Positions 18,577 to 27,960 are shown, counted from the stretch's first letter. The stretch is DNA of 64,000 nucleotides from Thermomicrobium roseum DSM 5159 (GCF_000021685.1 NC_011961.1:124001-188000), one strand, 5' to 3'. A program made the numbers and translations. The notes: generated from the sequence alone by a model not told the origin.

Positions 18577-18675
18577 ATGCCGCCATGGCTGTTGCGCGTC
18601 CTCGGTATCGTGGTCGCGCTGCTGCTGGTGAGCGGGCTTTTCCTCTTGGCCTTCGCCAAATCCGGGCTCTGGTGA
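18577..18675 (+). CDS. 32-residue single-helix membrane protein
   Basis: ATG 18577 lies 8 bases after GGGGAGG (18562-18568), and the frame ends at TGA 18673-18675. The product is nearly all one membrane helix (IVVALLLVSGLFLLAF) flanked by short polar ends. It lies 17 bp after the DinB gene in the same operon. The good ribosome binding site and G/C-ending codons favour a real gene. Its function is unknown. Confidence 0.5.
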   Translation: MPPWLLRVLGIVVALLLVSGLFLLAFAKSGLW

Positions 18676-18774
18676 GGGGGGACGGGGAAGCGCGAGCCTC
18701 ACCCCGTACACAATCCGAGCGTCTGACCGGGCGCGCTGTCCGGCACAGTCTCGCTCCTGTCCAGTGATGGCGCT

Positions 18775-18810
18775 GAAAAAAAGAGCGGGACGGAATACCC
18801 GTCCCGCTCT
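18775..18810 (-). terminator. intrinsic terminator of the FadR-type regulator gene
   Basis: A 12-bp stem (AGAGCGGGACGG paired with CCGTCCCGCTCT) at 18782-18810 has a 5-base loop. On the minus strand it is followed by seven T residues (A-run at 18775-18781 on the plus strand). It lies 12 bp past the stop of the regulator. Confidence 0.9.
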
Positions 18811-18821
18811 CGTGGACTCGC

Positions 18822-19601
18822 TCAAGCAGCAGCGTGGCGACCGTCGCTGCCCGTCGTGACCAGTTCCCCCGCCGCTGGGGCGATTCCGGCGCGGAGAGCG
18901 CTGGCCACATGCTGGGCGTGCCGGTGCATCGCTTGGCGAGCGCCGAGTGGATCACCGGCGGCGATCGCCTCATAGATCGCCTCGTGGTCTTGCTGGAAGC
19001 GGGTGAGCTCCTCCGGTGCCCGTGTGGCCCACAGCCAGTTGGCGAACAGCACCTCGCTGAGCGGTCGCTGCGCATCGCGGAGGAGGCGGTTTCCGGCACT
19101 CTCAGCGATCGTCGCATGGAAAAGCGCATCCAGATCGAGGTAGGCTGCCGGATCATCGACCACCTTGCGCATCCGCTCGACCAGGTCGCGCAACCGAGAC
19201 AGCTGCTCGGGGGTGCGGCGGGTAGCGGCCCGCTCGGCGGCACCGACGTCGAGGATCTCGCAGAGCTCGAGGAGTTCACTGAGCCGGCTCGCGTCCGGGC
19301 TCGAGCGGACTTCCTCGAGGAGGACCATCGGGTCGAGATGGTTCCACTGCTCGATCGACTGGACCCACATCCCGCTGCCATGTCGGACCGTGATCAGGCC
19401 CTTCTCGACGAGGATACGGATCGCCTCCCGAATGACGATGCGACTCACCCCGAATTGCCGGGCCAGTTCCGGCTCGGACGGCAGCGTGGTGCCGGGCGGC
19501 AATGCGCCACTGACGATTTGCCGCAGAAGTTCCTCGACAACTCGCTGGTGGAGTCGTGCCTGGGTGATGGGCTTCGCAGTGACCGGTATCGCTCTCGTCA
19601 T
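18822..19601 (-). CDS. GntR-family regulator, FadR subfamily
   Basis: This 259-residue protein starts at ATG 19601 behind AAAGGAGAGG. The N-terminus has the GntR winged helix (LPSEPELARQFGVSR, REAIRILVEKGLI, RHGSGMWV). The C-terminal FCD domain is all-helical, with the metal/ligand pattern D...H (LDALFHATIAESAGN) and later His residues (HRHAQHV). Such proteins respond to organic acids or sugar acids. No catabolic gene lies beside it, so its targets are elsewhere or it regulates itself. Confidence 0.9.
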   Translation of the reverse strand: MTRAIPVTAKPITQARLHQRVVEELLRQIVSGALPPGTTLPSEPELARQFGVSRIVIREAIRILVEKGLITVRHGSGMWVQSIEQWNHLDPMVLLEEVRSSPDASRLSELLELCEILDVGAAERAATRRTPEQLSRLRDLVERMRKVVDDPAAYLDLDALFHATIAESAGNRLLRDAQRPLSEVLFANWLWATRAPEELTRFQQDHEAIYEAIAAGDPLGARQAMHRHAQHVASALRAGIAPAAGELVTTGSDGRHAAA

Positions 19602-19987
19602 GATCCTCTCCTTTATGTGTTTCTCCGACGCAATATGTTCGCTTCTAAAGTTTACCCGTTGCACTTCGACGAACGCGGCGGTGATGCCCGCCACTCAGAT
19701 AAGTGTGCCAATTCTGCCTCGTGCAGTGTGCCAGGGTTTTCTCGACTCCGCTGTTACGGCGACACAGCGCACCGTAGGTGCCGGAATGGCGAGCCGACGT
19801 TCGATCCCGCCGCGCCGGTACGGTCGGGTGCGATCGGCTGTGGCAGCAGTGCGCGCGAGAGCGGGGGCGTGGCCAGCTGGCGCTCCTGGCCCGGCTCGAG
19901 CAGCGCGGGAACAGCCGCTGGCTCTCGCTGTTCTCCGTTCCTCAGGAACACCTCTCCTCGGCGGTGCAGCTCGGGGGCGAGACAGCA
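19602..19987 (-). other. intergenic region upstream of the FadR-type regulator
   Basis: The 60 bases next to the regulator start are relatively AT-rich (around 19620-19660) and probably hold its promoter. I see no convincing -35/-10 pair or FadR-type operator and no gene in the rest. Confidence 0.35.
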
Positions 19988-22300
19988 TCAGGGCCGGAGG
20001 CGGATGCCGAGCGCGTGCGCGAGTGCGACGGCCAGCGCGGACCAGCTCAGGACGAGCGCGGCGTCCGGCACGACCGCTGGGAGAACATACGCGATCAGGA
20101 GCAGAGCGATCGCGATCGCGGCCCAGCGCCAGCGGCGACCGAGCAGGCGACCGGCGGCCAGCGCAGCAGCGACGAGCATGCTGGCCGCGATGACCGGCTC
20201 GCTCGTCGCGGAGACCGCTGGCTGGAGCGCGATGCCGAGTCGTCCCGGCGAGAGTGGCCCGGTCAGCGCGCTGGCCAGTGCGCTGGCGCTGGCACCGAGA
20301 GTCGGAAGCCACACCCAGGCACCGGTCGGATGATCGAGCCGGGGGACGATGTACCGGGTCACGACGAGGGTACCCAGTGCCAGGCCGCTCAGTGCCGCGA
20401 TCTCCACCAGGCCAGTGAGTCGCAGCGCCAGGAGTGCGGCGAGCGCGAGCACGCCGCTGCCGAGCCAGCCAGTGACGAACCACCAGCGAGGAGCGAGGAA
20501 AGGACCGGTCATCGTCGCTGTGCCGAGGACCAGGACGAGGAGGCTCCAGCGCTGCCAGTCGGGAGAGCGAAGGACAGCGAGGAGCGCCGCGCCGCACCCG
20601 CCGGCGAAGAGCGCGAGCGCGATCCACGTCGACCAGGTGCACCGGGAGGGCAGCGCCGCGAGCACGAGTCCCAGCGTGCACCAGACGAGCGGGGCGAGCA
20701 CCGGCTCTGGGTGTCGGGCAGCGGCGAGGGCGAGCGAGAGGCCAGCGAACGCGGCGGGGACAACTGCGGGGGCGGTGCTGGCACCGGCCCGTTGCCCGCT
20801 CCACCAGAGGAGGAGCGCCAGTGCGCTCGCCAGCACGGCGAGCACGGCGAGCGCAGCAGCTTGCTCGCTGTGGGCAGCCGTGCGGAAAAGCCAGCCGACC
20901 GTGCCGAGGGCGAGCGCTCCGTGGAGTGCGAGGAGCGCTCGCAGCACTGGTCGTTGCGCCTTCCCGGCTGCGACGAGCGGCGGGAAGGCAGCGATCCACG
21001 GGGCAGCGAGGAGAAGCGCTGGCCGACCGCCGCTCTCCAGCCAGACCAGGAGGAGCGGGGTGCCGAGCGCGAGCGGCGCCAGCGGCAGCCACTCCCAGGC
21101 GACCGGATCGCTCGGCCGGCGGAGGCGTGACCAGGCGAGACCGCTCGCCAGGGCGACGGTTCCGGTGACCCACAACGGGGCGAGTGCACCGGGGATGATC
21201 GCGAGTAAGGATGGCAGGACCGTGATCAGTGCCAGGGAGAGTGCGGCTGCCAGAAGGAAGCGGCGCTGCCAGGAGAGTGCCAGCGCGGCGAGCGCGAGGC
21301 TGCTCGTCCCGGCGAGCGCAGCCGCCTGGAGCGCGACCGGCGCCGATCGTGCGGTGAGGAGGCTCCAGGCCATCGCTGCGGTGAGCGCGACGAGCAGCAC
21401 GATTTGGCCCTCGCTCCGGCGCTGCGGAGCGAGCGCGACGAGCGTGATGAGAGCCAGGCTCGCGAGTTGCCCGGCTCCCAGGGTGATCCAGCGCGCGAGG
21501 ATCGGCGAGGGAAAGAGCAAGAGGGCGCTGGCGAGCGCGACGAGTTCGCCGACGACGAGGATACCCAGGAGAAGGCTGTTCGCCAGCTGCGTGAGCGCGA
21601 CGGGCAATGGTTGTGGGGAAACGGATCGGGGGGTCGGCATGGTATCCGCCGCTCGCGCGGTGCCAATGCTGGGCTGCCACACCGGGTGCCGGGACACTGC
21701 TCCGACCGGCGGAGAGGGAGCGATCGGCTGGTCGGCTGGCGGAGCGCTCATGACCGGTTCTGCTGGAGCGTGGGATGGTGGCAGTGGCTCACGAACGCCG
21801 AGTTGGGCGAGCTGGGCTTCCAGCCAGGCGAGACGTTGCTCGAGCTGTGCGACCCGATCAGCAGTATCCCGGCCTGGAGGTGGGGGAGACTGCCCTGCTC
21901 GCACCTCCCCGTTGGGCGGGATAGCGCCGTTGGCGGCTGCGCGGATGGCAGCGAAGAGTTCCTCTGGCCGGCTGCTCTTCACCACGTAGGCGATGGCGCC
22001 GGCAGCGCGTGCTGCCTCGCCAGAGGTCGTTGGCTCGTACATGGTCAGCATGACGACGCGGAGAGTGGGAAAGCGCTGGCGGAGCGCAGCGGTGGCAGCG
22101 ATGCCGTCGAGTCCCGGCATCGCGATATCCATGAGCACGACATCGGGAGCGAGCTGGGGTACCAGCTCGAAGGCTTCGCTCGCTGATCCCGCTTCCCCGA
22201 CAACGACGATATCGGGAGTGGTGGCGAGCAACTGGCGGAGACCCTGCCGGAAGAGGGCATGGTCATCGACGAGGAGGATGCGGATCGCTCGCTCGGGCAT
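19988..22300 (-). CDS. response-regulator receiver domain fused to a DUF2339-like multi-pass membrane protein
   Basis: One uninterrupted frame of 770 residues. Residues 1-122 are a complete receiver domain: acidic pair D12/D13, phosphoacceptor D58 (VLMDIAMPGLDG), T86 and K108. Residues about 145-168 form a short coiled coil (VAQLEQRLAWLEAQLAQLG), followed by a Pro-rich linker to about residue 235. The remaining 530 residues are about 18 hydrophobic helices rich in Ala/Leu/Trp. Coiled coil, Pro-rich linker and then many helices is the layout of DUF2339 proteins, here with a receiver added in front. No DNA-binding output domain is present, so phosphorylation would act on a membrane process. No histidine kinase is encoded nearby. 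The gene precedes the regulator on the same strand and follows alr. Confidence 0.85.
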   Translation of the reverse strand: MPERAIRILLVDDHALFRQGLRQLLATTPDIVVVGEAGSASEAFELVPQLAPDVVLMDIAMPGLDGIAATAALRQRFPTLRVVMLTMYEPTTSGEAARAAGAIAYVVKSSRPEELFAAIRAAANGAIPPNGEVRAGQSPPPPGRDTADRVAQLEQRLAWLEAQLAQLGVREPLPPSHAPAEPVMSAPPADQPIAPSPPVGAVSRHPVWQPSIGTARAADTMPTPRSVSPQPLPVALTQLANSLLLGILVVGELVALASALLLFPSPILARWITLGAGQLASLALITLVALAPQRRSEGQIVLLVALTAAMAWSLLTARSAPVALQAAALAGTSSLALAALALSWQRRFLLAAALSLALITVLPSLLAIIPGALAPLWVTGTVALASGLAWSRLRRPSDPVAWEWLPLAPLALGTPLLLVWLESGGRPALLLAAPWIAAFPPLVAAGKAQRPVLRALLALHGALALGTVGWLFRTAAHSEQAAALAVLAVLASALALLLWWSGQRAGASTAPAVVPAAFAGLSLALAAARHPEPVLAPLVWCTLGLVLAALPSRCTWSTWIALALFAGGCGAALLAVLRSPDWQRWSLLVLVLGTATMTGPFLAPRWWFVTGWLGSGVLALAALLALRLTGLVEIAALSGLALGTLVVTRYIVPRLDHPTGAWVWLPTLGASASALASALTGPLSPGRLGIALQPAVSATSEPVIAASMLVAAALAAGRLLGRRWRWAAIAIALLLIAYVLPAVVPDAALVLSWSALAVALAHALGIRLRP

Positions 22301-22372
22301 CGCCAGCTTTCTCCTCCCTGGCGGTCCACACTGGCACCGCGGCAGGGCCGGTTCCGCACTGTCGAGTCGATG

Positions 22373-23674
22373 CTACCGCGCTCGCATCCTGTCGCGCCAG
22401 ACGAGACCGAAGGCGTCCGCGAGGCCGACGATTTCTCCGCCGCGCTGGTAGAGGCGCGGAATCCTGGTCGCCAGGCTGGTGAGGATCTCGTAGGCGATGG
22501 TGCCGCTGAGCGTCGCAGCGTCCCACGCGGTCATCGCGCCGTCCTCGCCGGTACCGAGCACGATGACCGTAGTACCGATTTCCGCCTGAGGGACCGCCTC
22601 GAGCGAGATCGTCGTTTGATCCATGCAGACCCGTCCGAGGATCGGGCAGCGCTGTCCCTGGACGAGGAACCAGCCCTGGTTGGAGAGCGCCCGCGGAAGA
22701 CCATCCGCATAGCCGACGGGGACCAGGCCACAGTGGGTGAGCGCTTTGGTGACATAGGTATGTCCGTAGGAGATCCCTTCGCCCGCGTGGACAACGAAGC
22801 AGCGGGCGAGCCGGGCCTGGAGCGTGAGCGCTGGTCGAATGCCGGGTGGAAGCAGCAGCGCTGGGTCGGGGGTGAGACCATAGAAGAGGATACCGACCCG
22901 AACCACGCGCCGACCGGGGAGATCGGGGTCGCCGAGCGCGCCGCGCAGCGTGGCAGCACTGTTCGCCTGGTGCACGACTGGCGGGTGGATACCTTCGGCC
23001 AGCAACCGCTCGCGGACGGCGCGGAAGCGCTCCATCTGGCGACGGAGTGTCCGGCAATCCGGGGCATCGGCGGTCGCGAAATGGGTGTAGATCCCTTCGA
23101 AGGAGAGAAGCGGGTCGGATGCCAACCCGCGGGCCAGCGCGACTGCTTCGTCAGGCGTGGCACCGAACCGGTGCATGCCGGTATCGACCTCGAGGTGGAC
23201 ACGGGCTGGGCGACCGAGCGCGCTGGCGGCTGACCGGACTGCCTCGACGTCGGCCAGAGAGCCGACCGCCAGGGTGAGGTCAGCCGCGACCGCTGCGCGC
23301 AGGCGTGCATGGTTGGGGGGACCCAGCACGATGACGGGTGCAGTGAGACCGGCCTGCCGGAGCAGTAGACCTTCCTCGATGCGCGCGACGCCGAGCCAGC
23401 GTGCGCCTCCCGCCAGCGCGGCGAGCGCGCTGGGGACGAGTCCGTGGCCGTAGGCATTCGCCTTGAGGACGGCGAGGAGCTCGACATCGGGCGGGAGAAA
23501 GCGGACTAGCGTCCGGGCATTCGTCGCCAGCTGGTCCAGGTCGATGATCGCATGGAGCCCGGCTCGTGCACAGGACAGTCGCGTGGGCCAGTCGACCTGC
23601 TCGGTCGCCGCGGGGAGAGCGGAGGCATCGTGCTGATTGGGATCCCCGAGACCGGGGTCGCGTTGCGTTCCCAT
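22373..23674 (-). CDS. alr: alanine racemase
   Basis: This 433-residue protein has the PLP lysine K71 in AVLKANAYGHG and the second catalytic residue Y303 in ISYGHTYV. It also has the CMDQ motif and the GYADG pattern. It interconverts L- and D-alanine for peptidoglycan. The first 35-40 residues are an extension beyond the usual start and may be untranslated or disordered; the ATG at 23674 does follow a purine-rich GGGGGAAGGG. Confidence 0.95.
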   Translation of the reverse strand: MGTQRDPGLGDPNQHDASALPAATEQVDWPTRLSCARAGLHAIIDLDQLATNARTLVRFLPPDVELLAVLKANAYGHGLVPSALAALAGGARWLGVARIEEGLLLRQAGLTAPVIVLGPPNHARLRAAVAADLTLAVGSLADVEAVRSAASALGRPARVHLEVDTGMHRFGATPDEAVALARGLASDPLLSFEGIYTHFATADAPDCRTLRRQMERFRAVRERLLAEGIHPPVVHQANSAATLRGALGDPDLPGRRVVRVGILFYGLTPDPALLLPPGIRPALTLQARLARCFVVHAGEGISYGHTYVTKALTHCGLVPVGYADGLPRALSNQGWFLVQGQRCPILGRVCMDQTTISLEAVPQAEIGTTVIVLGTGEDGAMTAWDAATLSGTIAYEILTSLATRIPRLYQRGGEIVGLADAFGLVWRDRMRAR

Positions 23675-23901
23675 CCCTTCCCCCGGAGTGGCCGTTGACT
23701 AGTATGCCCCAGCAGCAGCGGGTGGGGAGAGACGAGAGCGCTCGTCTTTTCCGAACGTCGGGGAGGGTGACTCGCTCGTGCTGCCCCGCGTGGTGCGCGC
23801 GTTCCCTCGGACGAGAGCGAGTGGCGAGCACTGCGGTGCTGACCGCTGGTGTCGATGATCCTGGTATCACGGTCATCATCGCGCGGCGAGCTCTGCTGGC
23901 T

Positions 23902-25270
23902 CGGCCGGGCCGGCGGGTCAGGCACCGCCTGACCCCTACAACATGGGGGATCACCCACCACCCCCTGGCCTACCGATCCCACCGCCAGCATGCTGCCCCA
24001 ACTGTGTAGGGGCGAGGCGCTGCCTCGCCCGCCGCGCCGTTAGCGCGGCAACAACCGTGCCGGCAACCATCCCGGCGGGGATTGCGCACGCCACCGTGGG
24101 CACCCGTTCGCGCCGCCGGTTCCGGCCCAGCCGGGCCGGCGGGTCAGGCGTCGCCGCCTGGAAAATCCGCCCACCTTGGAGGGGCGAGGCGCCGCGTCGC
24201 GTGCCGCACCTCGGTGGCGCGGCAAATGGGACGGCACATATCGGACGACGCGGATCAGTGCGCCGCGCAGCCGCCGCATCATCGTCTTCCCGGCCGCGTT
24301 CTCGGGGTCCCCACGGGGTCGGTGACCGTGCGGGGCGAAAACCACCCGGGTCATTCCCCGAGCCGGCTTCAGCCGGCTGCCGGACGGCGCCTCTCGGCGG
24401 GGAATCTGCTTCGGCCCGCTGCGCGGGGTGATGCCCCCTCGCAGCCCCCTTCAGGGGGCTTGCGGATTCAGCCCGGGGCTTCAGCCCCGGGCGCACTGGC
24501 GCCCACCCCGCCATGATCCGTATCCGCACTCCGGTGACGGTGGTGATTGCCGGCCCTCCGGGCCGGCGGGTCAGGCACCGCCTGACCCCTACAAGACGCG
24601 GATCGGTTGCCGCCCATCCGTGCAGGCATAGGCCACACCGGGGATGCACTGACCGCCTCGTCGGGGCGAGGCGCTGCCTCGCCCGCCGCGCCACCGGCGC
24701 GGCAAACACCCGTGGCATGCATCGCCCGGTTCGACGATCCTGCTGGCATCGTCACCATCGCCCCACCGGAGGTTTGCCGGCCTTACCAGGCCGGCGGGTC
24801 AGGCACTGCCTGACCCCTACCGGACGGGGGAGGGATCCGCCACCATCGCCCGTACAGGTTGCACCGGTGATGCGCCACCAAGGCATGTAGGGGCGAGGCG
24901 CTGCCTCGCCCGCCGCGCCACCGGCGCGGCAACAACCGTGGCACGCATCGACCACGTTGCCGCTCCACCCGGCACCGCGCCCATCGCCTCACCCGGGGTT
25001 CCCGGCCCTGGCGGGCCGGCGGGTCAGGCACCGCCTGACCCCTACACATGACGCGTGGCACCGACCCATGGCCGGTATCGGTCGCACCGCCGATGCGGCG
25101 TCCCACCCTGTAGGGGCGAGGCGCTGCCTCGCCCGCCGCGCCGTGGGCGCGGCAACCCCCGTGGCAACACCCATCCCCTCGGCCATTGCGCACGCTACCG
25201 TGGACATCCGGCCGCACCGCCAGTTCTGGCCCTGCGAGCCGGCGGGCCAGGTAGCGCCTGACCCCTACAA
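23902..25270 (+). repeat. repeat cluster 1: alternating double-hairpin elements (six type A, five type B)
   Basis: Type A elements consist of a GGCCGG hairpin followed by GGGTCAGGC-ACC-GCCTGACCC and then CTACA. They lie near 23902, 24131 (decayed), 24550, 24775, 25001 and 25226. Type B elements run the other way: TGTAGGGG, GGCGAGGC-GCT-GCCTCGCC, then a GCCGCGCC-ACC-GGCGCGGC hairpin. They lie near 24005, 24177 (decayed), 24660, 24886 and 25110. Reversed B has the same architecture as A, so both are subfamilies of one element in alternating orientation, 70-110 bp apart. The layout resembles REP/BIME elements. The intervening DNA also shares words such as CCGTGGCA. Confidence 0.9.
24361..24491 (+). 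repeat. TTCA-centred hairpins inside repeat cluster 1
   Basis: Three perfect palindromes share a TTCA centre: AGCCGGC-TTCA-GCCGGCT at 24361-24378, AGCCCCC-TTCA-GGGGGCT at 24443-24460, and a CCCGGGGC/GCCCCGGG arm pair around TTCA at 24472-24491. The stems differ completely while the centre is constant, which marks a second repeat family interleaved with the A/B elements. Confidence 0.85.
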
Positions 25271-25301
25271 CGTGGGGTGTGTGCTGCCCCTCGCGTGTTG
25301 A

Positions 25302-25616
25302 TCCCACCAGGCGCACGCACGCGGTCTGGCCATCGGGCTCAAGAACGACGCCGAGCAGGCGGCGGAACTCGTCGGCGATTTCGACTGGATCCTCGTCGAA
25401 AGCTGTCTCGCCGAAGGCTGGTGCGGACTCACCGCTCCGTTCCGGCGAGCGGGCAAGCCGGTCTTCGCCATCGAGTACGTCGAGCGAGGAATGACCGAAG
25501 CCCGGGTGTGTCGGGAGGCCCGGCGCTTCGGCCTGAGCGCGCAACTGAAGCGGCGCGAGCTCGATGCCTGGTCGCGACCCTGCTGGCGAGTGCGCGCTCA
25601 GACGATCGGTCGATAG
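25302..25616 (+). pseudogene. C-terminal remnant of a GH114 (endo-alpha-1,4-polygalactosaminidase-like) gene
   Basis: The frame opens directly after an in-frame TGA (25299-25301), 30 bp past the last repeat element. It reads about 104 residues to TAG 25614-25616 without any plausible start. It matches the C-terminal half of GH114 domains: AHARGLAIGLKND, then a FDW...E.C segment, PF..AGKPVF.IEY, and LKRRELDAW..PC. The N-terminal half of the barrel is missing. The 5' end coincides with the edge of repeat cluster 1, so repeat insertion or recombination probably removed it. The last 19 bp overlap the convergent acetolactate-synthase-like gene. Confidence 0.75.
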
Positions 25617-27214
25617 GCGTCCGGATCGAGCGGTACCTCGATGACGAACGGCAACCCGGCCTCGTTGGCGGCGAGCGCCTGGCGGGCGGCCGCGGCCAGT
25701 TCGTCGGGAGTCCGGGCCACCGTGCCAGCGCAGCCGCAGGCCTGCGCGACGAGCACGCTGTCGATCGGCTCGAAGTCGACGCCGTAGCGTGGCAGACCGC
25801 GGTTTTCCTGGCCGATGCGGATCAGCGAGTAGGAGCGATCGGCGATGATTAGGACGATGACTGGTGCACCGATGCGCCGGGCGGTCTCCAGTTCCTGGCA
25901 GACCATGGAGAATCCGCCGTCGCCGAGTACCGCCAGCACCGGCGCAGCCGGCCGCGCCAGCTTGGCCCCGATCGCCGCAGCGAGTCCGTACCCCATGCCG
26001 GACAAGCCGTTCGACATCCAGAACGTCTCCGGGTGACGGCTCGGCCAGAACTGCCCGAAGAGATACTTGTGCGACCCCACGTCAGTCGTCACGATCGTCT
26101 CGGCCGGGAGGACTGCGGCCAGCACCTCGACGATGCGCACTGGGGCGAGTCCCTGAGCTGGTGCGCGGCTCTTCCCTGCCGCGATAGCGGCCCGCTCCGC
26201 CTGGACCTCCTGAAACGGGCGCTCCCAGCGGCGCGGCGGGGCCAGTTCGCCGAGCGCGGCGAGGAGCGCATGGTGGTCGACCAGGAGGAGGTCGCGTCGC
26301 GGGAGCAGGCCTGTCGCCTGGGCCGATTCCAGGACCCAGAGCACCGGACGGTGGGCGTGCCAGGTCTTGTCCACTTCCACCGGATCGAAGCCGAACCCGA
26401 CGAGGAGGTCGGCCTGCTGGACGGCTTCGACCATGAGGCCGTCGATCGCCATCCCACCGACGACGCCGACGAAATCGATGGCCGGGTCGCGTTCGTCCAC
26501 CAGCCCCTTCGCCTTGGGCGTCACGGCGACCGGGAGATGCCACGCGGCCAGCCAGCGCCGCAGGCCCGGCGCGTTTTCCGGCCGCACGCCCAGACCGATC
26601 ACGACGAGTGGTCGCTCGGCCTCGGCCAGGCGACGCGCCAATTCCTCGGCAGCGACCCGGGCGTCCTGCGCTGTCGCCGCCGGTCGGAGGGCGAGCGACT
26701 CCTCGTGCAGGATGCAGGCTGGTCGCACGGCATCCTCGGCGGAAAGAGTGAGGTAACTCGGCCCCAGTGGCTCGCGCGTACAGGCGATGAGGGCACGCCG
26801 GACCGGGCGGTGCGGGTCGAGCGGCGTGACCGCCTCCACATGCTTGGTGACAGGACGGTAGATGTCGTGGAGGGGGAGTCGCTGGTGGGTGTGACTGGGT
26901 GGCCAGCTGGCGGGCAGGTCGGCGGTGATGGCGAGGAGCGGTTCGCGGTCGAGCCAGGCATTGCTGACGGCGAGCAGGAAGTTGGCCGCGCCGGGTCCCA
27001 GGGTGGCGACCGCGACGCCAGCGGTGCGGCGGAGCTTGCCGTAGACGCCGGCGGCGATGCCGGCCACTGCCTCATGCCGGCAGAGGGTGAAGACGATCCC
27101 CGCTCGCCGCAGCGCGTCGATGAGCGCCAGCACCTCCCCACCGGGAAGCCCGAAGGCGCGGTCCACCCCAGCTGTTCGCAGTTCCTGGGCGATGACTTCG
27201 GCGACAGTCGCCAT
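25598..27214 (-). CDS. thiamine-diphosphate enzyme, acetolactate-synthase large-subunit-like
   Basis: The start is ATG 27214 behind GGGAAGGAG, giving 538 residues. All three ThDP-enzyme domains are present: the N-terminal Pyr domain with catalytic Glu48 (RHEAVAG), a central Rossmann-like domain, and the C-terminal PP domain with the ThDP motif GDGGFS...ADRSY. The usual first Asn of the NN/ND end of that motif is Ala here, while the metal-binding Asp is kept. It is closest in style to IlvB/AlsS-type enzymes. No small regulatory subunit or ilvC lies beside it, so a catabolic or other carboligase/decarboxylase role is possible. Confidence 0.82.
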   Translation of the reverse strand: MATVAEVIAQELRTAGVDRAFGLPGGEVLALIDALRRAGIVFTLCRHEAVAGIAAGVYGKLRRTAGVAVATLGPGAANFLLAVSNAWLDREPLLAITADLPASWPPSHTHQRLPLHDIYRPVTKHVEAVTPLDPHRPVRRALIACTREPLGPSYLTLSAEDAVRPACILHEESLALRPAATAQDARVAAEELARRLAEAERPLVVIGLGVRPENAPGLRRWLAAWHLPVAVTPKAKGLVDERDPAIDFVGVVGGMAIDGLMVEAVQQADLLVGFGFDPVEVDKTWHAHRPVLWVLESAQATGLLPRRDLLLVDHHALLAALGELAPPRRWERPFQEVQAERAAIAAGKSRAPAQGLAPVRIVEVLAAVLPAETIVTTDVGSHKYLFGQFWPSRHPETFWMSNGLSGMGYGLAAAIGAKLARPAAPVLAVLGDGGFSMVCQELETARRIGAPVIVLIIADRSYSLIRIGQENRGLPRYGVDFEPIDSVLVAQACGCAGTVARTPDELAAAARQALAANEAGLPFVIEVPLDPDAYRPIV

Positions 27215-27377
27215 CGCTCCGCTCCTTCCCGCGGTCCGGTCGGCGGCAGTGTAGGGGATGGGGATGCCGGAGAGCAAGCGATGGGACGGGATCCGGGCTG
27301 CCTCGCTCGTCACCGCGCAGTGGGGTCGCTCGACCGGCCGGTTCGGCCATCGGCGGCGCGCCCGGTGCGGGCGGCGG

Positions 27378-27845
27378 TCAGGGGCTGTCCAGCTCGCTCG
27401 CGGTGGCCGGGCCGCTGAGCGTCACCGTGGCGCCGAGGCGTAGACCGCGGGCTGCGCCATCGGCGAAGCGTGCGCTGCGCACGACGATGTTCCAGTGGTT
27501 GGGAGCATGGACGCCATCGAACCCGACCACCTCGCCGATCTCCTCCCCGGCTACGGAGCAGCGCGCACCCACGGCGACGATGCCCCCGATCGGGAAGCGA
27601 ACGAAGCCGAGGTAGGCGGCCCGGGCGACCCGCTGGCCCGGTCGAGCGTCCGGTTGGTCGGTCACGCAGAGTTCGGCGATGGCACCATCGGGGAAGGCTC
27701 GCGAGCCGAACGGTTCCAGTTCCAGGTTGCGGTCGGGGAAGCTGACGGCCAAGACGGCGACCAATTCGCCGACCAACGGTCGGACCGCGGCGAACGGTCG
27801 CTCCGGAACGATACCCCGGGCATACGGCTCCTGATCGTGCGTCAT
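27378..27845 (-). CDS. conserved protein of unknown function
   Basis: I chose ATG 27845 because a GGAGGTGAG site precedes it; the product has 155 residues. It looks like a beta-rich soluble domain, with VGARCSVAGEEIGEVVGFDGVHAPNHWN-type conserved stretches (split here: GEEIGEVVGFD, APNHWNIVV). It is transcribed divergently from the proline-racemase-family gene across 115 bp, so the two may be coregulated. It may belong to the DUF6917-type proteins, but that is from memory and uncertain. Confidence 0.6.
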   Translation of the reverse strand: MTHDQEPYARGIVPERPFAAVRPLVGELVAVLAVSFPDRNLELEPFGSRAFPDGAIAELCVTDQPDARPGQRVARAAYLGFVRFPIGGIVAVGARCSVAGEEIGEVVGFDGVHAPNHWNIVVRSARFADGAARGLRLGATVTLSGPATASELDSP

Positions 27846-27960
27846 CCTGCTCACCTCCTGCTCGTCGCTGGTGACTCGCCGGACGTATGATGGCGCAGGT
27901 GCAGCGCGCACGGCGCACGAGGATACACGAGGATAGAGGAGAGGACGAGGAAGCAGCGAG

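Noticed and set aside
23902..25270. CRISPR array
   Set aside because: Repeats are palindromic, of two kinds in alternating orientation, differ between copies, and are separated by 70-110 bp of related DNA. No cas genes are present.
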